Part shown: piece by piece, positions 1 to 8,255 of the stretch
Position numbering within the stretch: position 1 is the first letter of the stretch
Layout of the letters: the number at the start of each line of letters is the position of its first letter
Assembly (NCBI RefSeq): GCF_004125265.1
Contig: NZ_RDTE01000003.1
Location: forward strand, 7,502,001-7,566,000
Direction: 5' to 3'
DNA from: Streptomyces lydicus
GTDB lineage: Bacteria > Actinomycetota > Actinomycetes > Streptomycetales > Streptomycetaceae
Length of the DNA stretch: 64,000 bases
Notes under the pieces: generated by a model
The model's database searches: none
Told to the model about the DNA's origin: nothing
What the model saw: only the letters and a program-made list of their open reading frames with translations
Program-made: the position numbers and the translations under genes

Positions 1-78
1 CCCGGCGGCCACCGGAGCGCGGCCGACCCGCACCGGATGCCCGGGTGTGCACGGGCCTGCCGCCCCCTGACGCCTGGC

Positions 79-141
79 GCGCAACGAATCTTCGAACAGT
101 CCCTTGAACGCGCAACGAATCATCCCTCGGCGCGCAACGGT
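79..141. promoter_or_regulatory. Three direct repeats upstream of davA-like gene
   Basis: GCGCAACGAATC occurs at 79-90 and 110-121, and a third partial copy GCGCAACGG at 132-140. The spacings are 31 and 22 bp, close to three and two helical turns, so the copies lie on one face of the DNA. They sit 75-137 bp before the amidase start. Repeated half-sites of this type suit a multimeric regulator such as an Lrp/AsnC protein; that assignment is inference. Confidence 0.45.
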
Positions 142-215
142 GACTCCTTGTCCCGCCTCGTCGGCGGCCCGTACCGTCAATGCGTCCACCCGCACCGTCC
201 GCGCCGAGGGGTCCC

Positions 216-1031
216 ATGACGTCGCTGCACACCGCCCTGCTCCAGAGTTCGGGCCGGCCCGGCGATGTCGCGCACAATCTGCGGGTCCTCGACGGCGCGG
301 CCCGCGAGGCGGCGGCGACCGACGCCGGACTGCTCGCCTGCCCCGAGCTGTTCCTCACCGGCTACGCCATCGGCGCCGACGTCCACCGCCTCGCCGAGAG
401 TGCCGACGGCGACAGCGCCCGGGCCATCGGGAAGATCGCCGCCGAGCACGGCATCGCGGTGCTCTACGGCTATCCCGAGCGCGCCGCGCAGGACGAGACC
501 GACAGCGCCGCGGTGTACAACTCGGCGCAGCTCATCGGGCCCGACGGCAGGCGCCTGGCGAACTACCGCAAGACGCATCTCTTCGGCTGCTTCGAGCACG
601 AATGGTTCACCCCGGGAGAGCACGCCGTCGTCCAGGCCGAGCTGGCCGGCCTGAGGATCGGCCTGCTGATCTGCTACGACGTGGAGTTCCCGGAGAACGT
701 CCGGGCCCATGCGCTGGCCGGCACCGATCTGCTGCTGGTGCCCACCGCGCAGATGCACCCCTTCCAGTTCGTCGCCGAGTCCGTCATCCCGGTCCGCGCC
801 TTCGAGAACCAGATGTACCTCGCGTACGTCAACCGGGTCGGCGCGGAGGGCGAGTTCGAGTTCGTCGGCCTCAGCTGCCTGGCCGGCCCGGACGGTGTCG
901 TCCGTACCCGCGCCGGCCGCACCGAGCAGCTGGTACGGGCCGAGGTCGACCCCGCCTTCCTGAAGCAGTCCCGGGCGGACAACCCGTATCTGCACGACCG
1001 CCGGCCGGAGCTGTACGGCCCGCTGACCTGA
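216..1031 (+). CDS. davA: Nitrilase-superfamily amidase, probable 5-aminopentanamidase
   Basis: A 271-residue carbon-nitrogen hydrolase. The catalytic triad is visible: Glu44 in CPELF, Lys119 in NYRKTHLF and Cys153 in LICYDVEFPE. ATG 216 is preceded by GAGGGG at 206-211; an upstream in-frame start at 180 lacks such a site. The next gene is a strong lysine 2-monooxygenase homologue that makes 5-aminopentanamide, so this enzyme most likely hydrolyses that amide to 5-aminopentanoate, as DavA does in Pseudomonas. The family assignment is secure. The substrate rests on the neighbour and would change if the neighbour acted on another amino acid. The protein has no signal peptide and is presumably cytosolic. 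Confidence 0.85.
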   Translation: MTSLHTALLQSSGRPGDVAHNLRVLDGAAREAAATDAGLLACPELFLTGYAIGADVHRLAESADGDSARAIGKIAAEHGIAVLYGYPERAAQDETDSAAVYNSAQLIGPDGRRLANYRKTHLFGCFEHEWFTPGEHAVVQAELAGLRIGLLICYDVEFPENVRAHALAGTDLLLVPTAQMHPFQFVAESVIPVRAFENQMYLAYVNRVGAEGEFEFVGLSCLAGPDGVVRTRAGRTEQLVRAEVDPAFLKQSRADNPYLHDRRPELYGPLT

Positions 1032-1174
1032 TCCGGTCTCGCTCCACCCCTGATCCGACCCGCCCGACCCCCCTCTGATCCGCCGCAGGCCGACCCCCCT
1101 GTCCGCCGTGGGCCGGACCACCCGGCCCGTGCCGCCCTGCCTGCTGTGCCCCGTCTGCAAGGAGCCCGCCCCCG

Positions 1175-2875
1175 ATGACGTCCACGGTGCCCACCGCCGC
1201 CCACCACGCGGATGCCCAGCCGCCGATCACCATGTTCGGCCCGGACTTCCCGTACGCCTACGACGACTTCCTCGCCCACCCGGCGGGCCTCGGCCAGATC
1301 CCCGCCACCGAGCACGGCAAGGAGGTCGCGGTCATCGGCGGCGGCCTCTCCGGCATCATCACCGCCTACGAGCTGATGAAGATGGGCCTCAAGCCTGTCG
1401 TCTACGAGGCGGATCAGATAGGCGGCCGGCTGCGGACCATCGGCTTCGACGGCACCCCGGCCGACGCCGCGGGCCTGACCGCCGAGATGGGCGCGATGCG
1501 CTTCCCGCCGTCCTCGACGGCGCTCCAGCACTACATCGACCTGGTGGGCCTCGCGACCACGCCGTTCCCCAACCCGCTGGCGCCGGACACTCCCTCGACC
1601 GTCGTCGACCTCAAGGGCGAGTCCCACTACGCGCGTACGGTCGACGACCTCCCCGAGGTCTACCACCAGGTGATGGACGCCTGGAACGCCTGCCTGGAAG
1701 AGGGCGCGGACTTCTCCGACATGAACCAGGCGATCCGCGAGCGCGATGTCCCGCGCATCCGCGAGATCTGGTCCCGACTCGTCGAGAAGCTCGACAACCA
1801 GACCTTCTACGGCTACCTCTGCGACTCGACGGCCTTCAAGTCCTTCCGCCACCGGGAGATCTTCGGCCAGGTCGGCTTCGGCACCGGCGGCTGGGACACC
1901 GACTTCCCCAACTCCATCCTGGAGATCCTGCGGGTCGTCTACACCGAGGCCGACGACCACCACCGCGGCATCGTCGGCGGCAGCCAGCAGCTGCCGCTGC
2001 GCCTGTGGGAGCGCGAGCCCGCGAAGATCGTGCACTGGGCGCCGGGCACCTCGCTGTCGTCGCTGCACGACGGGACGCCGCGGCCCGCGGTGACCCGTCT
2101 GAACCGCACCGCCGGCAACCACATCACGGTGACCGACGCCGACGGCGACATCCGCACCTACCAGGCCGCCGTCTTCACCGCGCAGTCCTGGATGCTGCTG
2201 AGCAAGATCGACTGCGACGACTCGCTGTTCCCCATCGACCACTGGACGGCGATGGAGCGCACCCACTACATGGAGTCCAGCAAGCTCTTCGTACCCGTCG
2301 ACCGGCCGTTCTGGCTCGACAAGGACGAGGACACCGGCCGGGACGTCATGTCGATGACGCTGACGGACCGGATGACCCGCGGCACCTATCTGCTCGACAA
2401 CGGGCCGGACGAGCCCGCGGTCATCTGCCTCTCCTACACCTGGTGCGACGACAGCCTCAAGTGGCTGCCGCTGGACGCGAACGAGCGGATGGAGGTCATG
2501 CTGAAGTCCCTGTCGGAGATCTATCCGAAGGTGGATATCCGCAAGCACCTCATCGGCAACCCGGTCACCGTGTCGTGGGAGAACGAGCCCTACTTCATGG
2601 GCGCCTTCAAGGCGAACCTCCCCGGCCACTACCGCTACCAGCGCCGCCTGTTCACCCACTTCATGCAGGACCGGCTCCCCGTGGACAAGCGGGGCCTGTT
2701 CCTCGCGGGCGACGACATCTCCTGGACCGCGGGCTGGGCCGAGGGTGCGGTGCAGACCGCACTGAACGCGGTGTGGGGCGTGATGCACCACTTCGGCGGT
2801 GCGACCGATGCCACGAACCCGGGCCCGGGAGATGTCTACGACGAGATCGCGCCGGTCGAACTGCCCGAGGACTAG
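1175..2875 (+). CDS. davB: L-lysine 2-monooxygenase (flavin amine oxidase family)
   Basis: A 566-residue FAD-dependent enzyme. The N-terminal segment ITMFGPDFPYAYDDF followed by HPAGLG, and the dinucleotide-binding VAVIGGGLSGI (about residues 48-58), match Pseudomonas lysine 2-monooxygenase closely as I recall it. So do ELMKMGLKPVVYEA, GQVGFGTGGWD and the C-terminal GDDISWTAGWAEGAVQT, which is the FAD-binding tail of the monoamine oxidase fold. It should convert L-lysine, O2 and water into 5-aminopentanamide, CO2 and water. ATG 1175 has AAGGAG at 1159-1164. It lies 143 bp after the amidase in the same direction, with no obvious terminator between. Length is normal for the family. Confidence 0.9.
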   Translation: MTSTVPTAAHHADAQPPITMFGPDFPYAYDDFLAHPAGLGQIPATEHGKEVAVIGGGLSGIITAYELMKMGLKPVVYEADQIGGRLRTIGFDGTPADAAGLTAEMGAMRFPPSSTALQHYIDLVGLATTPFPNPLAPDTPSTVVDLKGESHYARTVDDLPEVYHQVMDAWNACLEEGADFSDMNQAIRERDVPRIREIWSRLVEKLDNQTFYGYLCDSTAFKSFRHREIFGQVGFGTGGWDTDFPNSILEILRVVYTEADDHHRGIVGGSQQLPLRLWEREPAKIVHWAPGTSLSSLHDGTPRPAVTRLNRTAGNHITVTDADGDIRTYQAAVFTAQSWMLLSKIDCDDSLFPIDHWTAMERTHYMESSKLFVPVDRPFWLDKDEDTGRDVMSMTLTDRMTRGTYLLDNGPDEPAVICLSYTWCDDSLKWLPLDANERMEVMLKSLSEIYPKVDIRKHLIGNPVTVSWENEPYFMGAFKANLPGHYRYQRRLFTHFMQDRLPVDKRGLFLAGDDISWTAGWAEGAVQTALNAVWGVMHHFGGATDATNPGPGDVYDEIAPVELPED

Positions 2876-2983
2876 GCACCTTCGGGGCCGGGGCCGGGGC
2901 CGGCGTCAGGGCCGGTCGCACACGGTGTCCCCGTAGGCGTCCGGGGGAGACGCCGCGACACGGTGGCCGGGGTGGTGGCCGGA

Positions 2984-3745
2984 TCAGCCGGGCAGTGGAG
3001 TCAGCAGCATCCGCCCGACCAGGCCCACCCCGGCGTCCAGCCGCTCGGTGAGCTCTTCGGCCACCTCCGGCAGCCGGCGTACGCCCCACAGCGCCCTGGC
3101 CGCCACCCAGGCGCCGTCCCTGGCCTTGTCCAGGCTCCACGACCCGATCAGATGCGTCAGCGGATCGGCCACGTCCAGCACATCGGGACCGGGCATCAGC
3201 TGCTCGCGGATCCGCTCCTCCAGGCCGGTCAGCACCCCGCCGACCCGGTCGAAGTCGCTTTCCAGCACGGCCGGTTCGCAGTCCAGCGCCCGGCAGGTGT
3301 CCAGCACCGCCAGCGCCAGATCGTGGCCGATGTGGGCATTGATCCCGGCCATCGCGAACTGCAGCGGGTGCACTCCCGGATGGCGGCGGAGCTGGAAGAG
3401 CGGACGCCAGCAGGCCGGTGGCCGCAGTCCGGCGGCGGTGGCGTCCACCGCGTCGAAGTACCGCCGCGCGAAACGCACGTCCAGCTCGCCCGCGGCCGCC
3501 GGGTCCTGGAACGCGCCGTCCCCGATCTGCCGCGCCACCGCCTCGGTGACCGCCAGGTAGACCCCGTTGAAGACGGCCACCCCGTCCTCGGCGGGCAGCG
3601 CCTCGGCCAGCGCCCGCATCCGGGCCAGTACGTCCGCCACATCCGTCACGGCCGCGGGCGCCGGTCGGGCGGGCGGCCCGGCGGCGGGTCCTGTGAGCGG
3701 GGCGGCCGGCCTGCCACGGATGTCATAGCGCTGAGTCGTCGTCAT
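2984..3745 (-). CDS. DUF5995 family protein
   Basis: A 253-residue soluble protein without signal peptide or membrane segment. The centre (roughly residues 45-150) contains FNGVYLAVTEAVA, FARRYFDAVDA, RHPGVHPLQFAMAGINAHI and GHDLALAV, the layout of the DUF5995 family, and conserved His/Asn/Asp residues could bind a metal. Its biochemical role is unknown. The gene converges on davB and stands alone. The first 35 residues are Pro/Ala-rich and poorly conserved in character, so translation could begin later. Confidence 0.75.
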   Translation of the reverse strand: MTTTQRYDIRGRPAAPLTGPAAGPPARPAPAAVTDVADVLARMRALAEALPAEDGVAVFNGVYLAVTEAVARQIGDGAFQDPAAAGELDVRFARRYFDAVDATAAGLRPPACWRPLFQLRRHPGVHPLQFAMAGINAHIGHDLALAVLDTCRALDCEPAVLESDFDRVGGVLTGLEERIREQLMPGPDVLDVADPLTHLIGSWSLDKARDGAWVAARALWGVRRLPEVAEELTERLDAGVGLVGRMLLTPLPG

Positions 3746-3791
3746 CCACTCAGCGTGACACCCCGGTTACGGATAGAGAGGCCGGCTCCCG

Positions 3792-3809
3792 CTCGTTGAC
3801 CGGAACGAG
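3792..3809. promoter_or_regulatory. Inverted repeat in divergent intergenic region
   Basis: CTCGTT and AACGAG form a perfect 6-bp inverted repeat around GACCGG, 47 bp upstream of the DUF5995 start and about 230 bp before the permease. It could be an operator for the DUF5995 gene. No known binding consensus is claimed. Confidence 0.25.
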
Positions 3810-3867
3810 GTAACCCGCGGCGCGCCTCGTTGTGACGCGGGGAGTGGACGCGGGTCGCCGCCGGGCT

Positions 3868-3907
3868 GCGTCAGGTCGCGTCAGGTCGCGTCGGACCGCG
3901 TCGGACC
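3868..3907. repeat. Four contiguous 10-bp repeats
   Basis: GCGTCAGGTC occurs twice (3868-3887), followed directly by GCGTCGGACC twice (3888-3907). The 10-bp period is close to one DNA turn. The block lies 131-170 bp upstream of the permease start and could be a stacked binding site or a simple slippage product. Confidence 0.6.
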
Positions 3908-4037
3908 GAAGATTCCTCGGATGCAGTGCGGCGACTCCACGGGTACCCGGCGGCTTCAGTTTGTCCAGAAGCAGTCGTTCGACTATGAATCACCTCGGCT
4001 CTGTGACGTGCAGGGCGTCGCGGAGTGGAGAGTGATC

Positions 4038-5423
4038 ATGGCCGGCTTCGGGTGGACAGTGCATGGAGACGGGCGGCATCTCAAGCCCGGCGAGGTGGTC
4101 AGGCCCGGGGAGCGCCTGACGTGGGGGCGGACGATCGCGCTCGGCGCCCAGCATGTCGTCTCGATGATCGGGGCATGTTTCGTCGCCCCCGTGCTGATGG
4201 GTCTGGACCCCAGCCTTGCCCTGATGGCGTCGGGTGTGGCCACCGCACTGTTCTTGGTGATGACCCGCGGGCGCATCCCCAGCTACCTGGGCTCCTCGCT
4301 CTCCTTCGTGGGCGTGTCCGCCGTGATCGCGGGCCAGGGGGGCGACGCCGGGACGCTGACGGGGGCGATGCTCGTGGTCGGTGCCGCTCTGGCCGGCTGC
4401 GGCATCGTCATCCATGCCGTCGGGGCGCGGGTGATCCATGCCGTGCTCCCGCCGGTGGTGACCGGCGCGGTCGTGATGCTGATCGGGTTCAACCTCGCCC
4501 CCGTCACGGCGTCCACGTACTGGCCGCAGGACCAGTGGACGGCGCTGGCGACGATGCTGTTCACCGGACTCGCGCTCGTCGTGCTGCGGGGCTTCTGGTC
4601 GCGGATCGCCATCTTCCTGGGCCTGGTCTTCGGCTATGCGCTGTCCTGGATCCTTGACCGCACCGCGGGAAAGATCCACTCGGTCAACGGTGCGGGCAAG
4701 CTCACGGACCACTGGCGCATCGACTTCTCGGGAGTCGCCAAGGCCGACTGGATCGGCCTTCCCACGTTCCACGCACCGAACTTCTCGGCCTCCGCGGTCC
4801 TCGTCGCGCTGCCGGTGCTCATCGCGCTGATCGCGGAGAACGCCGGGCACATCAAGGCGGTCGGTGCCATGACCGGTGACCCCTTGGAGGACAAGATGGG
4901 CGTGGCCATCATCGCCGATGGCACCGCAACGGTCCTGTCGACCGCGGTGGGCGGCCCCGCCACCACGACCTACGCCGAGAACATCGGCGTGATGGCGGCC
5001 ACCAGGGTCTACTCCACCGCGGCTTACTGGGCGGCGGCCGGCTTCGCCCTGCTCTTCGGCCTGTGCCCGAAGTTCGGCGCGGTGGTGGCGGCGATTCCCG
5101 GCGGGGTGCTGGGCGGTATCACCGTCATCCTCTACGGCATGATCGGTCTGTTGGGAGCCCAGATCTGGGTGCGGAACAAGGTGGATTTCTCGGTCCCGCT
5201 GAACCTCATTCCCGCGGCGGCCGGGATCATCATCGCGATCGGTGGTGTCTCGTTGAAGTTCACCGAGCACTTCGAACTGAGCGGCATCGCCCTGGGGACA
5301 CTCACCGTGCTCACCGGCTACCACGCCCTGCGCTGGCTCTCCGGGGCGGCAGGCCGGTCCCGCACGCCCCTCCTCGACGCCGGGACCAGCGAGTACACGG
5401 AGCCCACGGACGGAGAGGGCTGA
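4038..5423 (+). CDS. NCS2 family uracil/xanthine permease
   Basis: A 461-residue, highly hydrophobic integral membrane protein with about 12-14 membrane segments. Family hallmarks include the N-terminal GAQHVVSMIGACFVAPVL, SFVGVSAVIAGQG, PPVVTGAVVMLIGFNLAP, LIALIAENAGHIKAVGAMTG (the conserved Glu-containing substrate segment) and GGPATTTYAENIGVMAATRVYS. It should import uracil or a related nucleobase by proton symport; uracil versus xanthine cannot be decided by eye. I chose ATG 4038 because GGAG at 4027-4030 lies seven bases before it; GTG 4032 is an alternative. The C-terminal 25 residues are hydrophilic. Confidence 0.88.
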   Translation: MAGFGWTVHGDGRHLKPGEVVRPGERLTWGRTIALGAQHVVSMIGACFVAPVLMGLDPSLALMASGVATALFLVMTRGRIPSYLGSSLSFVGVSAVIAGQGGDAGTLTGAMLVVGAALAGCGIVIHAVGARVIHAVLPPVVTGAVVMLIGFNLAPVTASTYWPQDQWTALATMLFTGLALVVLRGFWSRIAIFLGLVFGYALSWILDRTAGKIHSVNGAGKLTDHWRIDFSGVAKADWIGLPTFHAPNFSASAVLVALPVLIALIAENAGHIKAVGAMTGDPLEDKMGVAIIADGTATVLSTAVGGPATTTYAENIGVMAATRVYSTAAYWAAAGFALLFGLCPKFGAVVAAIPGGVLGGITVILYGMIGLLGAQIWVRNKVDFSVPLNLIPAAAGIIIAIGGVSLKFTEHFELSGIALGTLTVLTGYHALRWLSGAAGRSRTPLLDAGTSEYTEPTDGEG

Positions 5424-5540
5424 CCCGACGCGGGCACCCCCGACGCCCGCCGGGCCCGGCCGGCTCACGGCGCGAAACGCGCGCCGGTCCGGGCCGGTTC
5501 GAGCGGACGAGGCCGTGGCCCCGGACGGCGTGCGGCGCGG

Positions 5541-6092
5541 TCACGGACTCCGCAGCCACTCGGTGTACCAGTCGCGGAAGCCGGGGCTCACCGGGACGAA
5601 GCCGCCCCAGTCCGGGTCGATCCGCCAGATCTCGCCCGCTCGCGGGCCGGTCAGGATCAGCCGGATGAACATGCCGCAGCCCTCTTCGGCCAGCATCAGC
5701 GTGCCCCGGGTCAGGTCGCCGGCCGATGCGCCGATCGGGCCGGGCAGGGGTTCGGTGAGGGGGAACGGGGCGGCGAGCCGGCCCGGCAGCCGGTCCTCTT
5801 CCCACTCGTCGTCCACGGCCCATTCGTCGCCGGCCTCCGGCCGGGGGGTGGTCAACGGCATCAGCCCGTGACCGGGGCCTGCGGGGCCGTTGCCCACCAC
5901 CGCGACGAAGGACCGGTACTCCGCCGGCAGGGCGACCCCGTGGGCTTCCTCGAACGCCCTGATCTCCGCCTCCGGCAGCGCGGGCGCCAGCTCGTACCGG
6001 TGCGCATCCGCCCCGAAGCGCGCCCGCTCCCCGTCCTGCGCTGCCATCTCCCGTATCCGGGTGCGTACGGTGCCCTCGCCCCAGCTCTCCAT
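5541..6092 (-). CDS. SMI1/KNR4 (SUKH) family protein
   Basis: A 183-residue soluble protein. The segment LPEAEIRAFEEAHGVALPAEYR followed by SFVAVVGNGPAGPG (about residues 38-75) is the SUKH signature, and the C-terminal IWRIDPDWGGFVPVSPGFRDWYTEWL is the usual tail. The superfamily includes immunity proteins of polymorphic toxin systems and also general cellular proteins. No toxin gene is adjacent, so the role is open. It converges on the permease gene. The ATG at 6092 has no strong Shine-Dalgarno sequence. Confidence 0.8.
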   Translation of the reverse strand: MESWGEGTVRTRIREMAAQDGERARFGADAHRYELAPALPEAEIRAFEEAHGVALPAEYRSFVAVVGNGPAGPGHGLMPLTTPRPEAGDEWAVDDEWEEDRLPGRLAAPFPLTEPLPGPIGASAGDLTRGTLMLAEEGCGMFIRLILTGPRAGEIWRIDPDWGGFVPVSPGFRDWYTEWLRSP

Positions 6093-6149
6093 CCAGGGAC
6101 CGTAACAAAGGGTGCCCGCCGGTCCGGTTCCACAAATGGTGCCCCAGTG

Positions 6150-6178
6150 GATCCGCCGATCCGCCGATCCGCCGATCC
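6150..6178. repeat. 8-bp tandem repeat GATCCGCC
   Basis: GATCCGCC is repeated three times from 6150, followed by a partial GATCC, in the region between the divergent SMI1 and thioesterase genes. It is probably a slippage product. Confidence 0.5.
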
Positions 6179-6216
6179 CGGCCCGCCGGGGCTCCCTCCC
6201 GGCGGACGGAGCATCC

Positions 6217-6230
6217 TAAGCGGCCGCTTA
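6217..6230. promoter_or_regulatory. Perfect 14-bp palindrome, candidate operator
   Basis: TAAGCGGCCGCTTA is a perfect palindrome 100 bp upstream of the thioesterase start. TetR-type operators of similar form (TAAGCG..CGCTTA) are common in actinomycetes. No cognate regulator lies next to it. Confidence 0.4.
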
Positions 6231-6329
6231 CGATGGCTTCGGTTCGTCATATGAATGCCACCCGCACCGTCGGCACCCTCCGCAACCACCAGCGCCGGCC
6301 GGCGCCCCCAGACCCCAGGAGCACCACCC

Positions 6330-6818
6330 GTGAGCGTCGAAACCCTGCAGACCACCACCGTTCCCTACGGCGAACTGGTCCCCGTCACCGTCCACTTCGA
6401 CGACCTCGACGCGCTCGGCATGCTCCACAACTCCCGCTACCCGCTGCTGGCCGAGCGCGCCTGGGCGGAGTACTGGCACGGCCAGGGCTTCAGCTTTGAC
6501 GGCGACTGGGCCGCCGCGGGCGATATGTGCAACGTCATCAAGGAGATGCAGGTCTCCTACGAGCGCCCCCTCACCCGTCCCGGCCGCTATGCGGCACACC
6601 TCTGGGTCGCCCGCCTCGGCCGCACCGGCCTCACCTACGGCTTCCGGCTCTGCTCGGCCGACGGCAGCGAGACCTACGCCCACGGCCACCGGGTGCTGGT
6701 CCGCGTCGATGCGCAGACACTGCGCCCCACCCCCTGGTCCGACCGCGCCCGGACCGTCGCGGCGCAGCTGCTCCGCCCGGAGGAGCCGGACGCGAGCACC
6801 GAGGCGGACGCGGCCTGA
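6330..6818 (+). CDS. Hotdog-fold acyl-CoA thioesterase
   Basis: A 162-residue protein of the 4-hydroxybenzoyl-CoA thioesterase/YbgC type. VTVHFDDLDALGMLHNSRYP carries the conserved Asp, Gly and HN positions of the active-site segment, followed by LLAERAWAEYW. Later segments are VSYERPLTRPGRYAAHLWVARLG and GHRVLVRVD. It should hydrolyse an acyl-CoA; the substrate is unknown. The start is GTG 6330 with AGGAG at 6317-6321 and an 8-nt gap. The longer reading from 6255 adds a low-complexity Pro/Ala leader without a binding site. Confidence 0.82.
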   Translation: MSVETLQTTTVPYGELVPVTVHFDDLDALGMLHNSRYPLLAERAWAEYWHGQGFSFDGDWAAAGDMCNVIKEMQVSYERPLTRPGRYAAHLWVARLGRTGLTYGFRLCSADGSETYAHGHRVLVRVDAQTLRPTPWSDRARTVAAQLLRPEEPDASTEADAA

Positions 6819-6955
6819 CCCGTCGGCGATCCGGAGCGGCAGGGCTCACCATCGCAGCCGTAGGCGATCCGGACCGGGCTCACGGCCGAAGTCTCCGGTG
6901 ACCGGGAGCTGCCGGGCTCACGACTGCAGCCCTCTTCCGTCCTGGAGCGACCGGC

Positions 6956-8185
6956 TCACGACCGTTCCAGGTCGCCGGTCATCGCGCGGGTCCTGCCGGA
7001 CGCCGTACGGCTCGGCACCCGCAGGACCCGCGCGCCCAGTACCAGCCCGCACGCCAGCGCCGTCACCAGCGTGAACGACGCCGTCAGCGAGGTCGCCTGG
7101 GCGATACCGCCGATCGCGGACGGGGCGATCAGTCCGGAGGCGTAGGTGATCGTGGCGACACCCGCGATCGCCTGGCTGGGCGCGGGACCGCTGCGCGCGG
7201 CGGCCGCGAAGGCCAGCGGCACCACGACCGCGACCCCGAGGCCCATCAGGCCGAATCCGCCCATGGCCATGGCCGGATGCCGGGCCGCGATGATCAGCAG
7301 CCCGCCCGCCGCGGCCAGCACCCCGCCGGCCCGCACCGTGTGCACCGGGCCGAAGCGGGCCACCACCTTGTCCCCGGCCAGTCGGGCGGCGGCCATGGTG
7401 CAGGAGAAGGCGGTGGTCGACGCGGCCGCCAGGCCCGCATCGGTACCCAGTTCGTCGCGGAGGTAGACCGCTGACCAGTCCAGCCCGGCGCCCTCCGCGA
7501 AGACCGCGCAGAACCCTATGGCCCCGATGAGCAGCGCCGACCTCGGCGGCAGCGCGAAGCGCGGCGGCGGATGCTCCTCGGGGGCGCTGCGCAGATCCAG
7601 TACCCCCTGGCAGGCGAGCGCACCGAGCAGGGTCAGGACGAGCGCCGCACCGGCCAGATGGAGCCGGGCGTCCCACCCGGCGTGTGCGGCGACGGTGCCG
7701 GCCGCCGAGCCGAGCAGGGCGCCCGCACTCCACATGCCGTGCAGCCCCGACATGATCGGTTTGCCGAGCCGGTCCTCGGTCTCCACGCCCAGCGCGTTCA
7801 TCGCGACGTCCGACGTCCCGGCGGCGGCGCCGTACAGCAGCAGTGCCGGGCACAGGGTGTACAGGTTGGGGGAGAGGGCGGGCAGGAGCAGTGACAGGGT
7901 CCACAGGGCGAGCAGGCCGCGCAGCGCGGTGCGGGCGCCGAAGCGGTGGCTGATCCGGCCGGCCAGCGGCATCGCCAGGGACGCGCCGATCGCGGGGAAG
8001 GCGAGCGCCAGGCCGAGCCGGCCCGGGGAGATGCCGGTGTGGTCCTGGATCCAGGGGATGCGGGTCGCGAAGTTGCCGGTGACCGAGCCGTGAACGAGGA
8101 ACACCAGTGCCACGGAGCGGCGGGCGCGACACAGTGCATCGCGGGGGAGCGGGGTGACGTCGTGGGGGACACCGTTGCCAGCCAT
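6956..8185 (-). CDS. MFS transporter
   Basis: A 409-residue protein with about 12 hydrophobic segments. It starts ALVFLVHGSVTGNFATRIPWIQ and has the loop GRISHRFGARTALR between helices 2 and 3, then GVETEDRLGKPIMSGLHGMWS, which is typical of the YbjJ/Fucp-like clade of MFS proteins. Substrate is not predictable. It is divergent from the ROK regulator at 8256, and the palindrome at 8196-8218 sits 10 bp upstream of its start, so the ROK protein probably controls it. No good Shine-Dalgarno is visible for ATG 8185. Confidence 0.85.
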   Translation of the reverse strand: MAGNGVPHDVTPLPRDALCRARRSVALVFLVHGSVTGNFATRIPWIQDHTGISPGRLGLALAFPAIGASLAMPLAGRISHRFGARTALRGLLALWTLSLLLPALSPNLYTLCPALLLYGAAAGTSDVAMNALGVETEDRLGKPIMSGLHGMWSAGALLGSAAGTVAAHAGWDARLHLAGAALVLTLLGALACQGVLDLRSAPEEHPPPRFALPPRSALLIGAIGFCAVFAEGAGLDWSAVYLRDELGTDAGLAAASTTAFSCTMAAARLAGDKVVARFGPVHTVRAGGVLAAAGGLLIIAARHPAMAMGGFGLMGLGVAVVVPLAFAAAARSGPAPSQAIAGVATITYASGLIAPSAIGGIAQATSLTASFTLVTALACGLVLGARVLRVPSRTASGRTRAMTGDLERS

Positions 8186-8195
8186 GGGGCGTAAA

Positions 8196-8218
8196 TTATC
8201 AGGAACCCTTCCTGATAA
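8196..8218. promoter_or_regulatory. Operator of the MFS/ROK divergon
   Basis: TTATCAGGAA and TTCCTGATAA form a perfect 10-bp inverted repeat around CCC. The AT-rich palindrome stands out in this high-GC DNA and lies exactly between two divergent starts. ROK regulators bind AT-rich palindromes of this size, so autoregulation by the adjacent ROK protein is the simplest reading. Confidence 0.7.
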
Positions 8219-8255
8219 TAAGGGTGTTGACCCGACCGGAGGGAAGACTCACGCC

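Noticed and set aside
674..2791. A 705-codon open frame on the minus strand
   Set aside because: It is antisense to davA and davB, with His/Val/Gly/Arg-rich composition typical of a shadow.
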